Assembly (NCBI GenBank): GCA_013365325.1 | Contig: JABVXV010000230.1 | Span: forward strand, 39,353 to 103,352 | Length of the DNA stretch: 64,000 nucleotides | DNA from: Dipetalonema caudispina | Taxonomy: Eukaryota > Nematoda > Chromadorea > Rhabditida > Onchocercidae | Direction: 5' to 3' | In this document: piece by piece, positions 39,937 to 52,203 of the stretch | Numbering within the stretch: position 1 is the stretch's first letter | How the letters are laid out: every line of letters starts with the position of its first letter | Program-made: the position numbers and the translations under genes | Notes under the pieces: model-generated | Told to the model about the DNA's origin: nothing | Seen by the model: the letters and a program-made list of their open reading frames with translations, nothing else | Database searches by the model: none

Positions 39937-42900
39937 TCAGCGCTGTCTTCGACGTCTTCCAGCACGACGCGGTCTATCACCGTTTAACGGGTTCCTATCT
40001 GGTGGGCGATAAGATGCTTGTTGTGATGCTGCAGCCGGAGCACCGTAACCAAGCGATACCGAACAAGTACATTCATCATCATCCGGTCCTCCTCGATTAT
40101 AACAGCATAAGTCATCGTACTCGTGCCTTTCCTTTCTGTAATTGAGACTTTCTTATCAATTACTAGGAACAAGTAAAAAAAGAAATAAAAAAGAAATGAC
40201 TGAGCAACAATTTCCATATTAGTGACGTGCGCTCGCATGATAGGCGATCATTTTTCCAAGCTTCATTTCGTAACAGAATAAGTAGAGAACAGCAGGATTA
40301 TCTTGTTTTCCTTATTATGAACACTTGAAAGTCAATCATTGTTATCCATATGCAATACTAGTTTTTCACTCTTAATCTAGCCAGTTAGTATGCAGCGTCA
40401 CGTTTCTCATTCTTCTCAAAGCTTACAAAATAAAATATATCTCATCATGCTTGAATTCTGACCAACCTCTGGCGCTCTATCATTTGAAAAAACATTAAGT
40501 CCAAAAATTATTTGAAAAGAATATACCCAGTTTTTGCCTGTTTCAACGGATTTTTGTTTACGGATGGTCCAGTTGTTGTCACTAAACGGTACTGCACCAT
40601 ATGACTGTTGGCTTTCATATGCTTCAAGTGATTACTCTGAAAAAGAATGCCACAATAACATACAATCATTACTTACAATTATTAAAATCAATACCGTCCA
40701 ATCCTCACAGCAATAAATCAAAATCACAGCTATTCCAGATTCCTTCTTCTCTCAGACTACATTCTCTATTATCCTTTCTCCACGACCAACTATTACGGAA
40801 TTGTTGAATCAGATTATATAGTATTAAAATTTTTCAGGAAAATTTTGTAAAAAAATTTCCCTATTTCTTTGACATTTCGTAATGTGAGTACGATAAGCAG
40901 ACGAAAAAAAAGGAATTGATACCGAACATGTAGCCCATTGCGTAATATCATAGACAACCCCATCCAAACATGCATAGTAGACCCAAATAAAGCCACCGAA
41001 ACGAGTTTCTGCCCAAATATCATTCTGAAATATGGTAGATTATAAGTGTTATTATTCCACACAGATATCAGAAGTAAATGCATGTAATAACCAGAACTAT
41101 TAGATCATACAAAAAGCTATACTACATTTCTGATGAATGCACTCCACGCATAATCATATATTATAATCAAAACGGCTCACAATGCTAACTGTTAAAACTA
41201 TTCACTTTAATTTACCCATTAATTATATATTTGAGATATATATTAATGAAGAGATAGAGAAGACCATACATGTTTAGCGGGATGACGAAGTTTGCACTTC
41301 TTGCAGTAACGAGCTTCAGAAGCTCGAATACTTTCTACTGGTATACGTGTATGCTTATTACCACAGTCGCAGTACATCGCATTTCGCGCTTCATTCATCT
41401 TTTCGCGCAAGCGCTCCCATAATTCTTCCATTTCCTTGTGCTGTAAAAAATTAGAAAATCTTAATAGATAATTACATGAACATAACGTTTAAACTTAAAT
41501 CCAGTAACTTTAAACTTCATTTGCAGTAAAATGAGTTTGATGGCATTAAGTTTCGCTTTATATCACAATACGTTGTGATTATTCCCGGAATGATAAAAAG
41601 CATCTTGTATTCCCAAAACAAGTGTCCTTTTTCTCTATCCAAGTCAATGAGAAACTCAGAAGAGCTACTTCTTATGTGATTACAGCGACCGACGGAACAG
41701 TTATAGGAAAATCGTCCTCTTACCAAAAAAGGTATCAAGGCAAATAGTTCTGAAACAGTAATACATCTTTACCAGCGGATTTTTATGTAAATTGGCGATA
41801 TTATATTTATTCCGAACATCTGGTGTACCAATCGCATCAAAAGCTCTCGATAGAATCTTGAAAGCTTCATCTGCTCCACTTAAGCGGTTCTGTAAAATTA
41901 CTGATCAACTTATTTCTATTACAGAAACAGAAATTCAAAACTACTGAACACAATAACGCCGGCTATAACTGTCTCAAAAAAGAAAGAAACGCATCTCTGC
42001 ATTTCAGCTGAGCCAAATTTAACAAACGCATACCGCAGTGAATTTGACGAATTTAACCTGGAGATAGAAATACGAAAATAAAAAATGAAACCTTATCAGG
42101 GTGCACCAGAACAGCTTGTTTTTTATAATATCGCTTAATATCATCATCTTTACAGTCAGCCCTTAAACCCAGTACCATATATGCATCACGTCCACGACAT
42201 TTCAAAATTCGTTCCATTGCTTCTTCCCCTTAAACAGATTATTAAGTAGTGCAAATAGAAAAATAGAGAGGAAATTCCAAAGAAAACTCTCTAATAATAC
42301 AACACTTTTGAGATAATATAAAGACTCATTGTCCCCTTGATTTTAAGGACTTGTTACACGTTCAAAAAACAAGTAAGACTGAACCATGAAGTCAGAGTAA
42401 GGTATACAAAGAAGGATAACTGTAGGAAAAAAATAAACTGTGATTTCACTAAAAAACAAAAACTACGATTTGAAGTTCACCTGTTACCGGCAACTGAATA
42501 TTTTCATTTAAACCCCATTCAACAGCCTTTTTCTGACTCGTCCATATTCTTTTTATATTGAACATTCGAATATTTTCCCAGCATTTTCTGTTTAAAAAAA
42601 TCAAATAATATAAATTTGTATCGAACCAACAAGCCGTTATAAACTTAAAAACTTGTATTAGAATTCACACATATACAACGCCTAATTATTTATTTAAAAA
42701 ATTTCTACATCTTTTTTTTTGTATTCTAAGAATCATCCATCTCGTAAATACAAAAGGCAAAATCTGAAACAAAGCATGAATTTAAAATCAGCATTTATGA
42801 TCGGTCGATAAGCAGGCCACCACTGGACATTAATTAAGACGAACGACGACAATCAAAGCACAGCAATAAACTGCAAACAACAAAATTATGCGCAAAAAAT

Positions 42901-45900
42901 TACCTCTGCGCATCTAACGTAGAATACCAGCATCGTTGGCAGTTGAAAACAATACTAGTGTAACCAGCCATAATTCTTGAAAATAAATTTTAATGCTAAT
43001 TTAGCAAAAAACCCGTCAAAAGAACATTAACAGTTAAGTGTAATTTTTTTGATAACTGAAATTGCTTTTCAGTCATTTTTTGCGTCTCTTTTTCTTTCTA
43101 CAAGTTTGTACTCTTAAAAATGTTTTCAGCTGACTGCAGCAAATTAATCACAGATAAGCAATTCCAGTTCCTTCATGTGTAAGTGCTCAGTTCAAAAAAT
43201 CCTTCAGTCTTCAGCTATCACAAATTTCAAACTGGCAACTTGTTAAAATATTTCTCAATAGCTATTACTTGATCGATTCAGTTATTTGCTAATCTCTTCA
43301 AATCATAAGAAGATTGAAGTATTACACAATGGTCAGATTAAATATAAATTCCTTTTGCGAATTTATAGTAAGACTTTTTATTAGTGAGTAATTACGTACG
43401 TATAGAGGGTGATATCCCATAGTTGCAGCGATATGTCCCATAAAAGATTCATAATCCATTGAAGAGCATGTTTTATGATAGAAAATACAAGCGCTACCAT
43501 AATATCTATAATATTGTAAATAAACGATGTGAAATTATAGGACAAAATCAAAAAAAAAAAAGAAGTAAATAAAATTAAGGAATCAGCAAGGGTACTGGAG
43601 ACCTACCAAAATTCAAAAATGAAGGGCAGATACGAGTGACAAAGTTCAAAACATACTTATGTAATCTGCCATGCTACTTTGACGTTTTTTAATGGAATTA
43701 CGCTGTTTTCGACCGCATCTCGCAGAATCAGCCGATGCTTGTGCGCTCAGCTCACGACGAGTACCAATCGCTTTTTTGAGTACTTAAAAAAAAAAAAATC
43801 ATTGTTTAAATCCTCTTCACAGAAAGTTACAAAATATGTGCATAACAGCTTGAAGATTTACTACCCAAAATTCGTCGTATAGGGAGACTTTATAGACACC
43901 AAAATTACAAGTTCTATGATGAATTTAGTTACACTAGGTGTAGTGGTATAAACAATTACGGAACAATTTCTAAAATGTAGAAGAATGTTTATACAGCAAT
44001 GATTATTTCGCACAATCGATACAAACCTATTTTCGAAAAGAGTCAAAATCACCAAACTTCCCTAACAGATAGTACCGATGACATTCACATTCAGAATACA
44101 GTCACGATAAATCACGAGATGAACTTCGATGAATACAATGAAAGACATTAATCCAACAAGAAAAGTGAGGAAAAGAAATTCATAAAATCTTCTGAAACAA
44201 AAATAAAAAAATAACCTACCATTACGTTGAGTTGAAGAGAAGCTTGAAGGCTTGATTCCATTTTGATTAAAATCCCTGGTTTTATCCTGAGTTAATGTGT
44301 TGCCACCTCCATCAGCTCCTTCTGTGCTTTCTGCAAAAAAATATAAGTTATATGAGCAGACAAATGTAAGTAACCCAAATTAACCTTTCATCTACTGTTA
44401 TCAAAAAGTGTTTCAAGTAAATTACTTGTTGACAAAGAAACGAAAATTAATTAAATAACGACGTTCAATGTAAACATCAACAATTTACCATTTTGAATTT
44501 AAATCACTGAAAACAAGTCAAAACTTAACCTGCATTCATGTTAAGTATTAAGAAAACCCTGCCGATTGTTACAACTTTCGTCATTCCCTTCGGTAGAAAA
44601 AAATGGTTAAATATGCTTTATTACCACTTTATCTTGTGAACATTTCCTTTCATTTTCCACCGTAAAATCAAGAACAAGGATTACAATAAGTACTAAGCTT
44701 AACCAGATTAAAAGTATGCTTACCATTACAAGAGGCAATGAAAATAACAATGCACGGAAAACAAACCGAATGAAACGTCGCCAACTTTTGGTTTCGATGC
44801 AGCCACATCCACTGATGGTTCGTGGTGAACAACCACTGAGGACAGTGATCGACGTGTAACGCGACGTAGAACTGCATTTGTGGCTTGCGTCCCAAGAGAC
44901 TGTAAAACATCAAAGCGACTGGAAGCATCCACGGCTTGATTACCGGCCAGCCCTATAATGATCACACAATGGTTGACATATTCAATTCTTTGTGAGGCTT
45001 ATTAAAACATTAATCTTTAGAAACAAAATCTTCATAATTTAAAATTGAATAAATTTCATTCAAACAGAAATAAATGGAATCTGCAGATATTCCAAAACTA
45101 CATATTCAAAGGGATTCGTATTAAACCACTTTGCCCAATGTCACCTATTATTAATAATAAAAAAATCTTCCTATGTTTTAAGATACCGTATGAAATGAGG
45201 CTTCGCACTCTGATAAACTGATATCAAAGATTATACTAGCAAGGTATAATACCATGAGAGAGGATTCATAAAAAAGCTCACCATCTTCATCAGTGATCAT
45301 TTGATCATTTTTATTGCTCTTGACACCCTTGCTTTTCTTATGAGTGATTTTCTGGAATTCATAATCAGCTTTTTTCTTCCCATGACCACAACCTGTTAAT
45401 AATTTGAATTATTCTTGGAAAACATCTGATTAATCTCGTTAGAAAATGATTTTACCTTTCTTTGCCGCGACATTGCTTTTAAAATGGATAGTTCCTTCAT
45501 TCTGCTCGGTATAAACATCACTCACGACACAAGACACTGGCACTACTGAGGTTTCATCAACCGATTGACGATTACTATTGATGCGATGTGTTGCTGTTAC
45601 ATTTTTTGAAGTTTGATTAACATCATCTTTCCCTCCTAAATTAATTAGATAATCTGATCAACAATGAATCATTAATTTTAACTTAATTCATCAAGTAAGA
45701 AAGATTGATTATTCCCAATATTTGATTTATTTTCCGAACACTGGTTAATCTATCTCACCATTCCACAATGACCTTTCGTCTGCTCACTGCAACACCTAAT
45801 GAAAATATAAATCTATGTCTGTATTGATCTCCCGAAAAAGACATCATTAAATCGCTTCGTAGACTATGTTCACAGTTTGGAATTTCAATCTTTCAAACCT

Positions 45901-47835
45901 GTTCAATAACGTTAAAACATCTTAATACCTGAAAAAACGGATGAAGTATGACGGATAGACGCTGGATTTGATAGCAGAGAGGAAAGCGATGAACTCGACA
46001 TGACATGTTCTTTCTTGGAAGCCGCATCCCGATAACTTTTACTCAGTGGTAGGGCGACATTTTTGGTTACTTCCGGCAAAAACACACTTGAAGGAACATC
46101 TTCACTAAAACATATATTCCTCAATTTGGGAAAACATAACTTGATTGAAACAAAAAGGGAAGACCTCGGGAACCCATGTGTGGTGTCAAATATCTTTTCA
46201 TAAAGAATAACATAATTTAGGGCATTACATCCCCTCATCCTTACCAATACATTCAATATTATATCTGAAGTTACCAGGAAATCTTTTACATTCACAAACT
46301 GAGTAAGGTACTTGACAGAGAAGTCAACGCTACAGAAATTAGAGCCATACAAATCATATGCTACGAATACAAATAAAGAACTTGCACTTGTGTCGGACTA
46401 CTTGTCGTCTTTTTAATTCCCTTCGGTGGCAGATGCTGCGGTAAATATGAATCAATATGCACTATGCCACTTTCACCAACGTTAGAATACACACGTGGTG
46501 GAGGAGCTGTAAAAATTCGTGGATCAACTGGGGAACTACCAAGATGCTGCTGGTGATGACGATACATGTTCTGATAATGATGCTGCTGCATTGTATCCAA
46601 GGTACTGTTGGGTGCCATAAGCGATTTCAAAACCTAAAAAAGATTGTAACTTCAGTCCTCACATTGGTTTATAAACGACAGCAAATTGATGAGAAACCTA
46701 ACGCTACCACCGTAAAATATTTAGATAATTTAAAGCATGGTCCATAAATTTAAACAAAGCAAATTGCATATTACATCACGAAACGACGACTAAGGTAGTA
46801 AAAAATTGAAGCAACCATACCGATACCGTCCGGTGAGAGGAATACGGCAATCCGTTCGACATGTATGCATCCATAGTTGCACCTGGTACATTATCCCATT
46901 CTTCATGCTTAAGAAGTCGATGTTTGAGTGAAAACTTAAGCAGCAAGAATGTTTATATTTTTAAAAGTGACACCATTTAAAAATACACTACCTGAGCTTG
47001 GCTCTATTTTGAAGACGAATCAATTTCATATACAAAAATCAAGAATTTCAAAAACTAGCAATTTCAAAATGGATGAAAAGAAAACGAACCCCTCCAAAAG
47101 ACGGCTGATAAAAATCAGTGCGCGTTACAGCTGTTGCAGTAGGTGTTTGTCCATAAGGTACGGCAACTGGTGGTGGAGCCATTAATCCTGGAGCTTGACG
47201 ACCAACTGATGCCCAGTGTGGCGGGGCAATGGAGCACGGACTATACGGCGGTGGTGGTTCTGGCCAGAAAGTACGGTTTGGGGTTAGACCAATCGGACCT
47301 GAACTTGGTAACACATTCCCGGATGGTATACTACCACCACCATTCGTCTCTGAAAATCCAAATATTTTAAAACAAGTAAGTCAATGATAACAAATTGGAA
47401 TTACAATTATAAACTGATAGTCAAAAACCATAACTGCTGTTGAGAAAGAATAAAAGGTATCATCATGAATGATAAGAGTTTAAATGCTAGGTCTTATTTC
47501 ACATCTCACTATGCCCCGTAAACTTTCTAGAATCCAAGAAATTCATTTTTTTTTCATTCCTTTTGTACTCCAAGGAAAGATTATGGATACTCAAATAAAA
47601 AAAGTTCTGTAAGAATATACAGATAACAAGATCAGAAACTTCAAAGAAAAAGAGATTTCCGGATCTTGTAAGATTTAAATTTTCCAATTTCGATAAATCT
47701 CTTGTTAGTAGTAATCATCAACAACATACCGATAGTGCGAGCATTTGTCTGTCCAAAAACATCCTCTTCACATAGAAGATTACCAATATAGTGTCGCTCC
47801 TGTTGATCGTCTAAAGTGGATGTCATATTTGCCAT
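39937..47835 (-). CDS. DNAJC14-type membrane J-domain protein
   Basis: DNAJC14-type proteins are ER membrane Hsp40 co-chaperones. Nineteen exons join in frame: 47835-47730, 47349-47090, 46934-46821, 46633-46371, 46104-45929, 45635-45456, 45392-45282, 44952-44767, 44330-44220, 43782-43657, 43505-43400, 42975-42904, 42587-42481, 42228-42092, 41889-41773, 41440-41270, 41024-40923, 40636-40527, 40135-39937, giving 917 aa (human DNAJC14 702). Residues 1-540 are low-complexity, rich in Pro, His, Gln and Ser ([16 protein letters not shown]). A hydrophobic segment follows (about 545-575). The J domain starts near 640 with [15 protein letters not shown], typical of DNAJC14, and keeps the HPD motif (LVHPDK, about 682-685) that triggers Hsp70. 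The C-terminal part has a Cys cluster (CDCGNKH ... [14 protein letters not shown]), then [21 protein letters not shown] and [10 protein letters not shown], all diagnostic of the subfamily, ending in a basic tail. The donors of exons 4 and 11 have close alternatives. Confidence 0.93.
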
Positions 47836-49552
47836 TTCTTCAGCTTAATTTGTAGATTTTCAGCACTGTACTGTGATACATTGCACTTTAACCAGTGCAC
47901 TTTCCTTGAATAACCTTATTCTGCAAGCAAATTGTTGACCAATATCTTAATTATCTGACATGAAATTAAACCAACGAGAAGACTAGCACGTTAATATCCA
48001 ATTCTAATAATTCTTTACTACGAGGGAAAAAATTCATTACAATAAATATGATGAAATGAAATAGTGGAATAAATTGCTTCACTAAATAATTCAGTTTATA
48101 TAATTATTGAAAAATCATATATTAGTTTTCCTTTCTATTACAATTTTCCAATTATAATAGACCAATTACAACGATTTTATCTCGAATTCCAGAGAAAAAC
48201 AATGAGCAATAATATGACAAATGGTTTCATACAAAGCAAATCATTCCAGTTTAACGTATGCATACACATGTCCCATGTCAGCTTTATCTAATAAAGAAAG
48301 AATAAACATGGCGTAATTGTATGAAATTGAATCCAATCATCGATTTATGTCGCTAGCCTCTGCCATAGTTAGACATAATAGCTTTACATATTCTTAATCC
48401 ATCATAATGCTGCTTCTCACAATTCCTATCGCTTTCTATTGTCTCCCCAATTGGAACATCTTTCGAGATAAATCACAATTTCTGCTACTTCGCGAACAGT
48501 TCTCCCTACAGATATTCCCAATCTCTATCGTCTCTTCAGATAAAATATGATTTTTGAACTGTCTAAATCCCTGCAGTACAATATCTCTTCCATTATTCTT
48601 CCAGCTTATTAAGCGCGCAGTGCGCCTAGCACAGATGCTTAACATTGCGAAATGGAAAAAAAATTTATCGCTGGGGAATTCTGATAGAAAGAGAAATCAA
48701 GGTGGGAGGTGTCCCAACGGTAGCGAGGTACCTTATGTCGGATTATCATCTCTATTACACAATATTACCTAAATATATGTTGCAAGTTCCTTAGAACGAA
48801 TGATACCTCGACAACTGGTCATGGATGATGATGATGATGCAAGATTCCTGATACTATTCAATCCCTCTTATCCTCCAAGTATAAATTCCCTAAATGGTAA
48901 TATAAACCAAATTATTTACGTTAATTAAACAAGAGAGAAGATTTACGGGTAATTTATACCAGTCCAATCTTTCCCTATCTCTTCAATAAAAATTTTAATC
49001 TATTTCTCAAACTTATTTGTCAATCTCTCCATATTGTTTGCTTGTAAGTTCGATTCCTATCATAGATTTTCGAATGTATTTCCGCACTGTTAAAAATAAA
49101 AAAAAAACTCTCCAATTAGTTAACAGTGTAAACTATATGAAATTATTCCATTCTCTCCTTTACATCCTCTAACTTCTCCACAACAAAGATTAACAAATTT
49201 GTAATTTTATCATCTGTGCTTGAAGTTCTCATCTTAAATACAGATAATTTCAACCTAAATCACTTACAGAGATCAATCAAACTCCAACTTTTTAGATCCA
49301 ATCGATGTGATACTCAAAAATCACCAAATCCATGGGCGGCCACCTAATTTGGGTGCATTATGAAATAATAAAGTGTTGTAATATCTTAACAGTACAAAAT
49401 TCCACTTTACTTAAAACTTCTGTAGTTCCAATTTTCCTTTATTGAAACATTTCTAAAAGGATTCGATCGGAATGAATCATTTACTACACAATGAATATCT
49501 TACCAAAATTTTCTTCTTTAAATTTCTGTTATCGGAAAACCATATTAATCAT

Positions 49553-49617
49553 TGAACGGAACGGAATGAAACGGAATGAAAATGGAAATGGAATAGGAAT
49601 TAGAATGGAATGGAATG

Positions 49618-49649
<32 letters not shown>

Positions 49650-49650
49650 G
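49553..49650. repeat. GGAAT-type repeat followed by (AAT)n
   Basis: Degenerate GGAAT/GGAAATG units run to about 49620 and pass directly into about eleven perfect AAT units. This is low-complexity sequence of the kind that mutates by slippage. Confidence 0.9.
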
Positions 49651-49810
49651 ATAATCCTTTCCTAAAAGCTTTCTGTTATTGTCTGCTTAAAACGAAATGG
49701 AATGATTGGAAATGAGAGTGAGATGATGGGTGATTTGAAACGAAAAATTAAAAGGCGGATTTCGAAATTTTAAAGAGGAAAAGAATGAGGAGAAATTGAA
49801 TTGAATATAT

Positions 49811-49886
49811 ACACACACACACATACACACACACACATACAGACACACATATAGACAGACACACACACACACACATACAGACATAT
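49811..49886. repeat. Interrupted (CA)n microsatellite
   Basis: CA repeats are interrupted by TACA and GACA units. The antisense Cys/Val-rich open frame over it is an artefact of the repeat. Confidence 0.9.
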
Positions 49887-50066
49887 ACCTATAGCATTAT
49901 TCTTTTTTCACTGGTAAATAGTAATAGGATTGATACAACATATGTAATTTGAACGGACAAAGAGACGATGAAAAAGCTACCGGAATAAGGATGACTTTCA
50001 ATTTCGATTTCTCTTATTCTCTCTATTCTATCAATGATTTCGGTTTAGTTATAATTCCGGTGAAAA

Positions 50067-50091
50067 GAGAAGAGAGAGAGAGAGAGAGAGA
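50067..50091. repeat. (GA)n microsatellite
   Basis: A run of about twelve GA units, seen directly in the sequence. Confidence 0.9.
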
Positions 50092-51380
50092 ATGAAATGA
50101 AGAATATAGTAGGATAGGATGAGAGAAGAAGAAGAAAAGAGGAAATAAGGATAGCCAAAATGCTTCTTACTTCAACTATTATATTTTGTTAAATTTACTA
50201 AAAAGAATACAAATTTGGGAAGCTTTCTTCAAGAAATAATAAGAAGGAAAAGGTTATTGCAATTATTGATTAACCAGTTAGATGATAATGATAATGATAA
50301 TAATGATAGGGTATGGATGAATGGTATAATAGAATGAAATTTTAGAAGGGAAAATGAAAGAAGATGAAAATATTTGAGATTAAATAAGATGAATTAATAA
50401 TAATGATGAATTGTTTTATTAAATATTGATTGAAAATTTCAATAAGAAGATATTATTGATGATTATTTGTGATAAAATATTATAATTTTTATTGATAGAA
50501 TATTAAGAATGGTACAATTGATTAGTGATTTCATTTATTCATTTTATATTGAAATGATTAAAATGGCATCATTCAATTAAATATTCAACAAATTTTATTG
50601 AGACTATTTGTAACTTTTTTTTTCCTCTTTTTTTTCATGTTTAAATAATACTATGTGTTGTCCTAATTTTTTAGTGAGTGATTCTTTTTTTTTTTTTTTT
50701 TTTAAAAAATGATCCGAATGATTGATTAACTATCCTCTTGTTGGAAATTTTCTTGCATGAATGGATCAATCAAATTGGTATGGAATGAAAACGTTAATTA
50801 AATGACCAAAAAGTTTTAGGATCACAGAATAAAAAAGAATGAAAGGATGGATTAAAACGGATAATCCATTAAAATTAACATACATCATTAGCTATTACGA
50901 TTTCCTAATTTGATAATTCATTTGATATGATAAGATTAGAATTTTATCTTTTTCTTCTCACAATTTTTCAATATTTTAATGAAATTATTATTCGTTAATC
51001 AATCATTACAATTGTATCATAACAATTGGCAATATGTGAGAATAATCCTTTTACCCATCCAGTAGTAAACCAAAAGATCGTCTCCGATCCAACATACCAA
51101 TTATCACTTGAAGAATGGACGATCGAAATATTTATAATTCATTTTATTGCCGATCGTTTTCAATTTACTATCAGCAGAATGATACAATAATTGTGTCCAA
51201 CAAATGGTGCCAATTTAAATTTACCTGTCGAAACTGATGGATATTATATGTTGTGTTAGTTATAGTAAATTGCGTCGTTACTTTCAACTTTTTTATTGTT
51301 AAAAGGACAAATTACTGTTGTTATAAAAAAAAAAAAAAAATTGCAATTATTTGAGGAAAAAAATTAATTATGCAGAAAAA

Positions 51381-51512
51381 ATGACTGAAAAAAAAGTGAC
51401 CATTCATTTATATGCAAATTTTATGCCAACAATGAAATTCTTAAAAGGTTATCGTAATAAAGTTAATTATTCTGTCGTCTTTTATGGTGCAATTTGCTAT
51501 TTTGGAGGACAT
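51381..51512 (+). CDS. Candidate 5' exon (44 codons) near the BAR-like gene
   Basis: From an ATG at 51381 the frame encodes 44 residues, including NFMPTMKFLKGYRN and VVFYGAICYFGGH, up to a good GTAAGA donor at 51513; the frame stays open past the donor to 51638. It lies directly upstream of the BAR-like exons on the same strand. However, the phase does not match the next well-supported exon at 51824, with or without a possible exon at 51678-51723. It may be the first exon of that gene through an unseen exon, a separate small gene, or chance. Confidence 0.3.
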
Positions 51513-51823
51513 GTAAGACTTACTTTTTTTAGTCTAAGCGTAAAAATTAGTGGCAAAAAAAGTATTTTGATGTTTATTGTAATTATAATCGTTGATATGC
51601 ATATTTGCATAAGCCACAGAAATGCTTCAAGGTGGTAGCTTTTCATCTTTAAATTTTACTTCCGTGGAATATTTCAGGAAATTTTATCGTTTATCTTTAC
51701 CTCTTATTATTATTCCCTGATAAGTAAAACGTTAAAGATAAGAAGTTGATAAATACTGTTCAATCATATATATTTGTAAGTTTGAATGCCATGTATTTCA
51801 ATTTATAAATTATAACATTTTAG

Positions 51824-52172
51824 TTCATATGAAGCAGCCAACCGCATTACAAATCATAGTACATTTGAAGGTGCTACAGGAAGAGTAAATAAATTCACAT
51901 ATGTTGAAGTATTGCGGAAGTTTATTGAAAGAGAACCGATAATAACGATATGCAAACAAACTTATCTTTATAACACAGTTGAATCACAGAAGTTAGTATT
52001 CTTATCAAATATAAAAATAAAAATATTCATGAAATAAAAATGATTCGTAGAGATTGATCGATACCCGTTGATTTGTTAAACAATCCAATAGAATCGACCG
52101 ATAAACGGATATGACCGTATTTTCATGCATCTTCACTTTCCTATATTTTACCTTGTTAATTTTCAGTATTTG

Positions 52173-52203
<31 letters not shown>

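Larger units (their letters stand above)
47836..51380. other. Divergent intergenic region rich in simple repeats
   Basis: This gap lies between the starts of the minus-strand J-domain gene and the plus-strand BAR-like gene, so both promoters should be here. A less AT-rich piece at about 48360-48770 has short open frames on both strands and a near-palindrome GCGCAGTGCGC near 48613-48625. From 49550 to 50095 lies a cluster of GGAAT-, AAT-, CA- and GA-type repeats. No gene was supported. Confidence 0.6.

Noticed and set aside
46457..47370. Plus-strand open frames over the J-domain gene
   Set aside because: They are antisense to the Pro/His/Gln-rich exons of the minus-strand gene, which join in phase.
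49687..49884. Cys/Val-rich minus-strand open frame
   Set aside because: It is translated (CA)n microsatellite.
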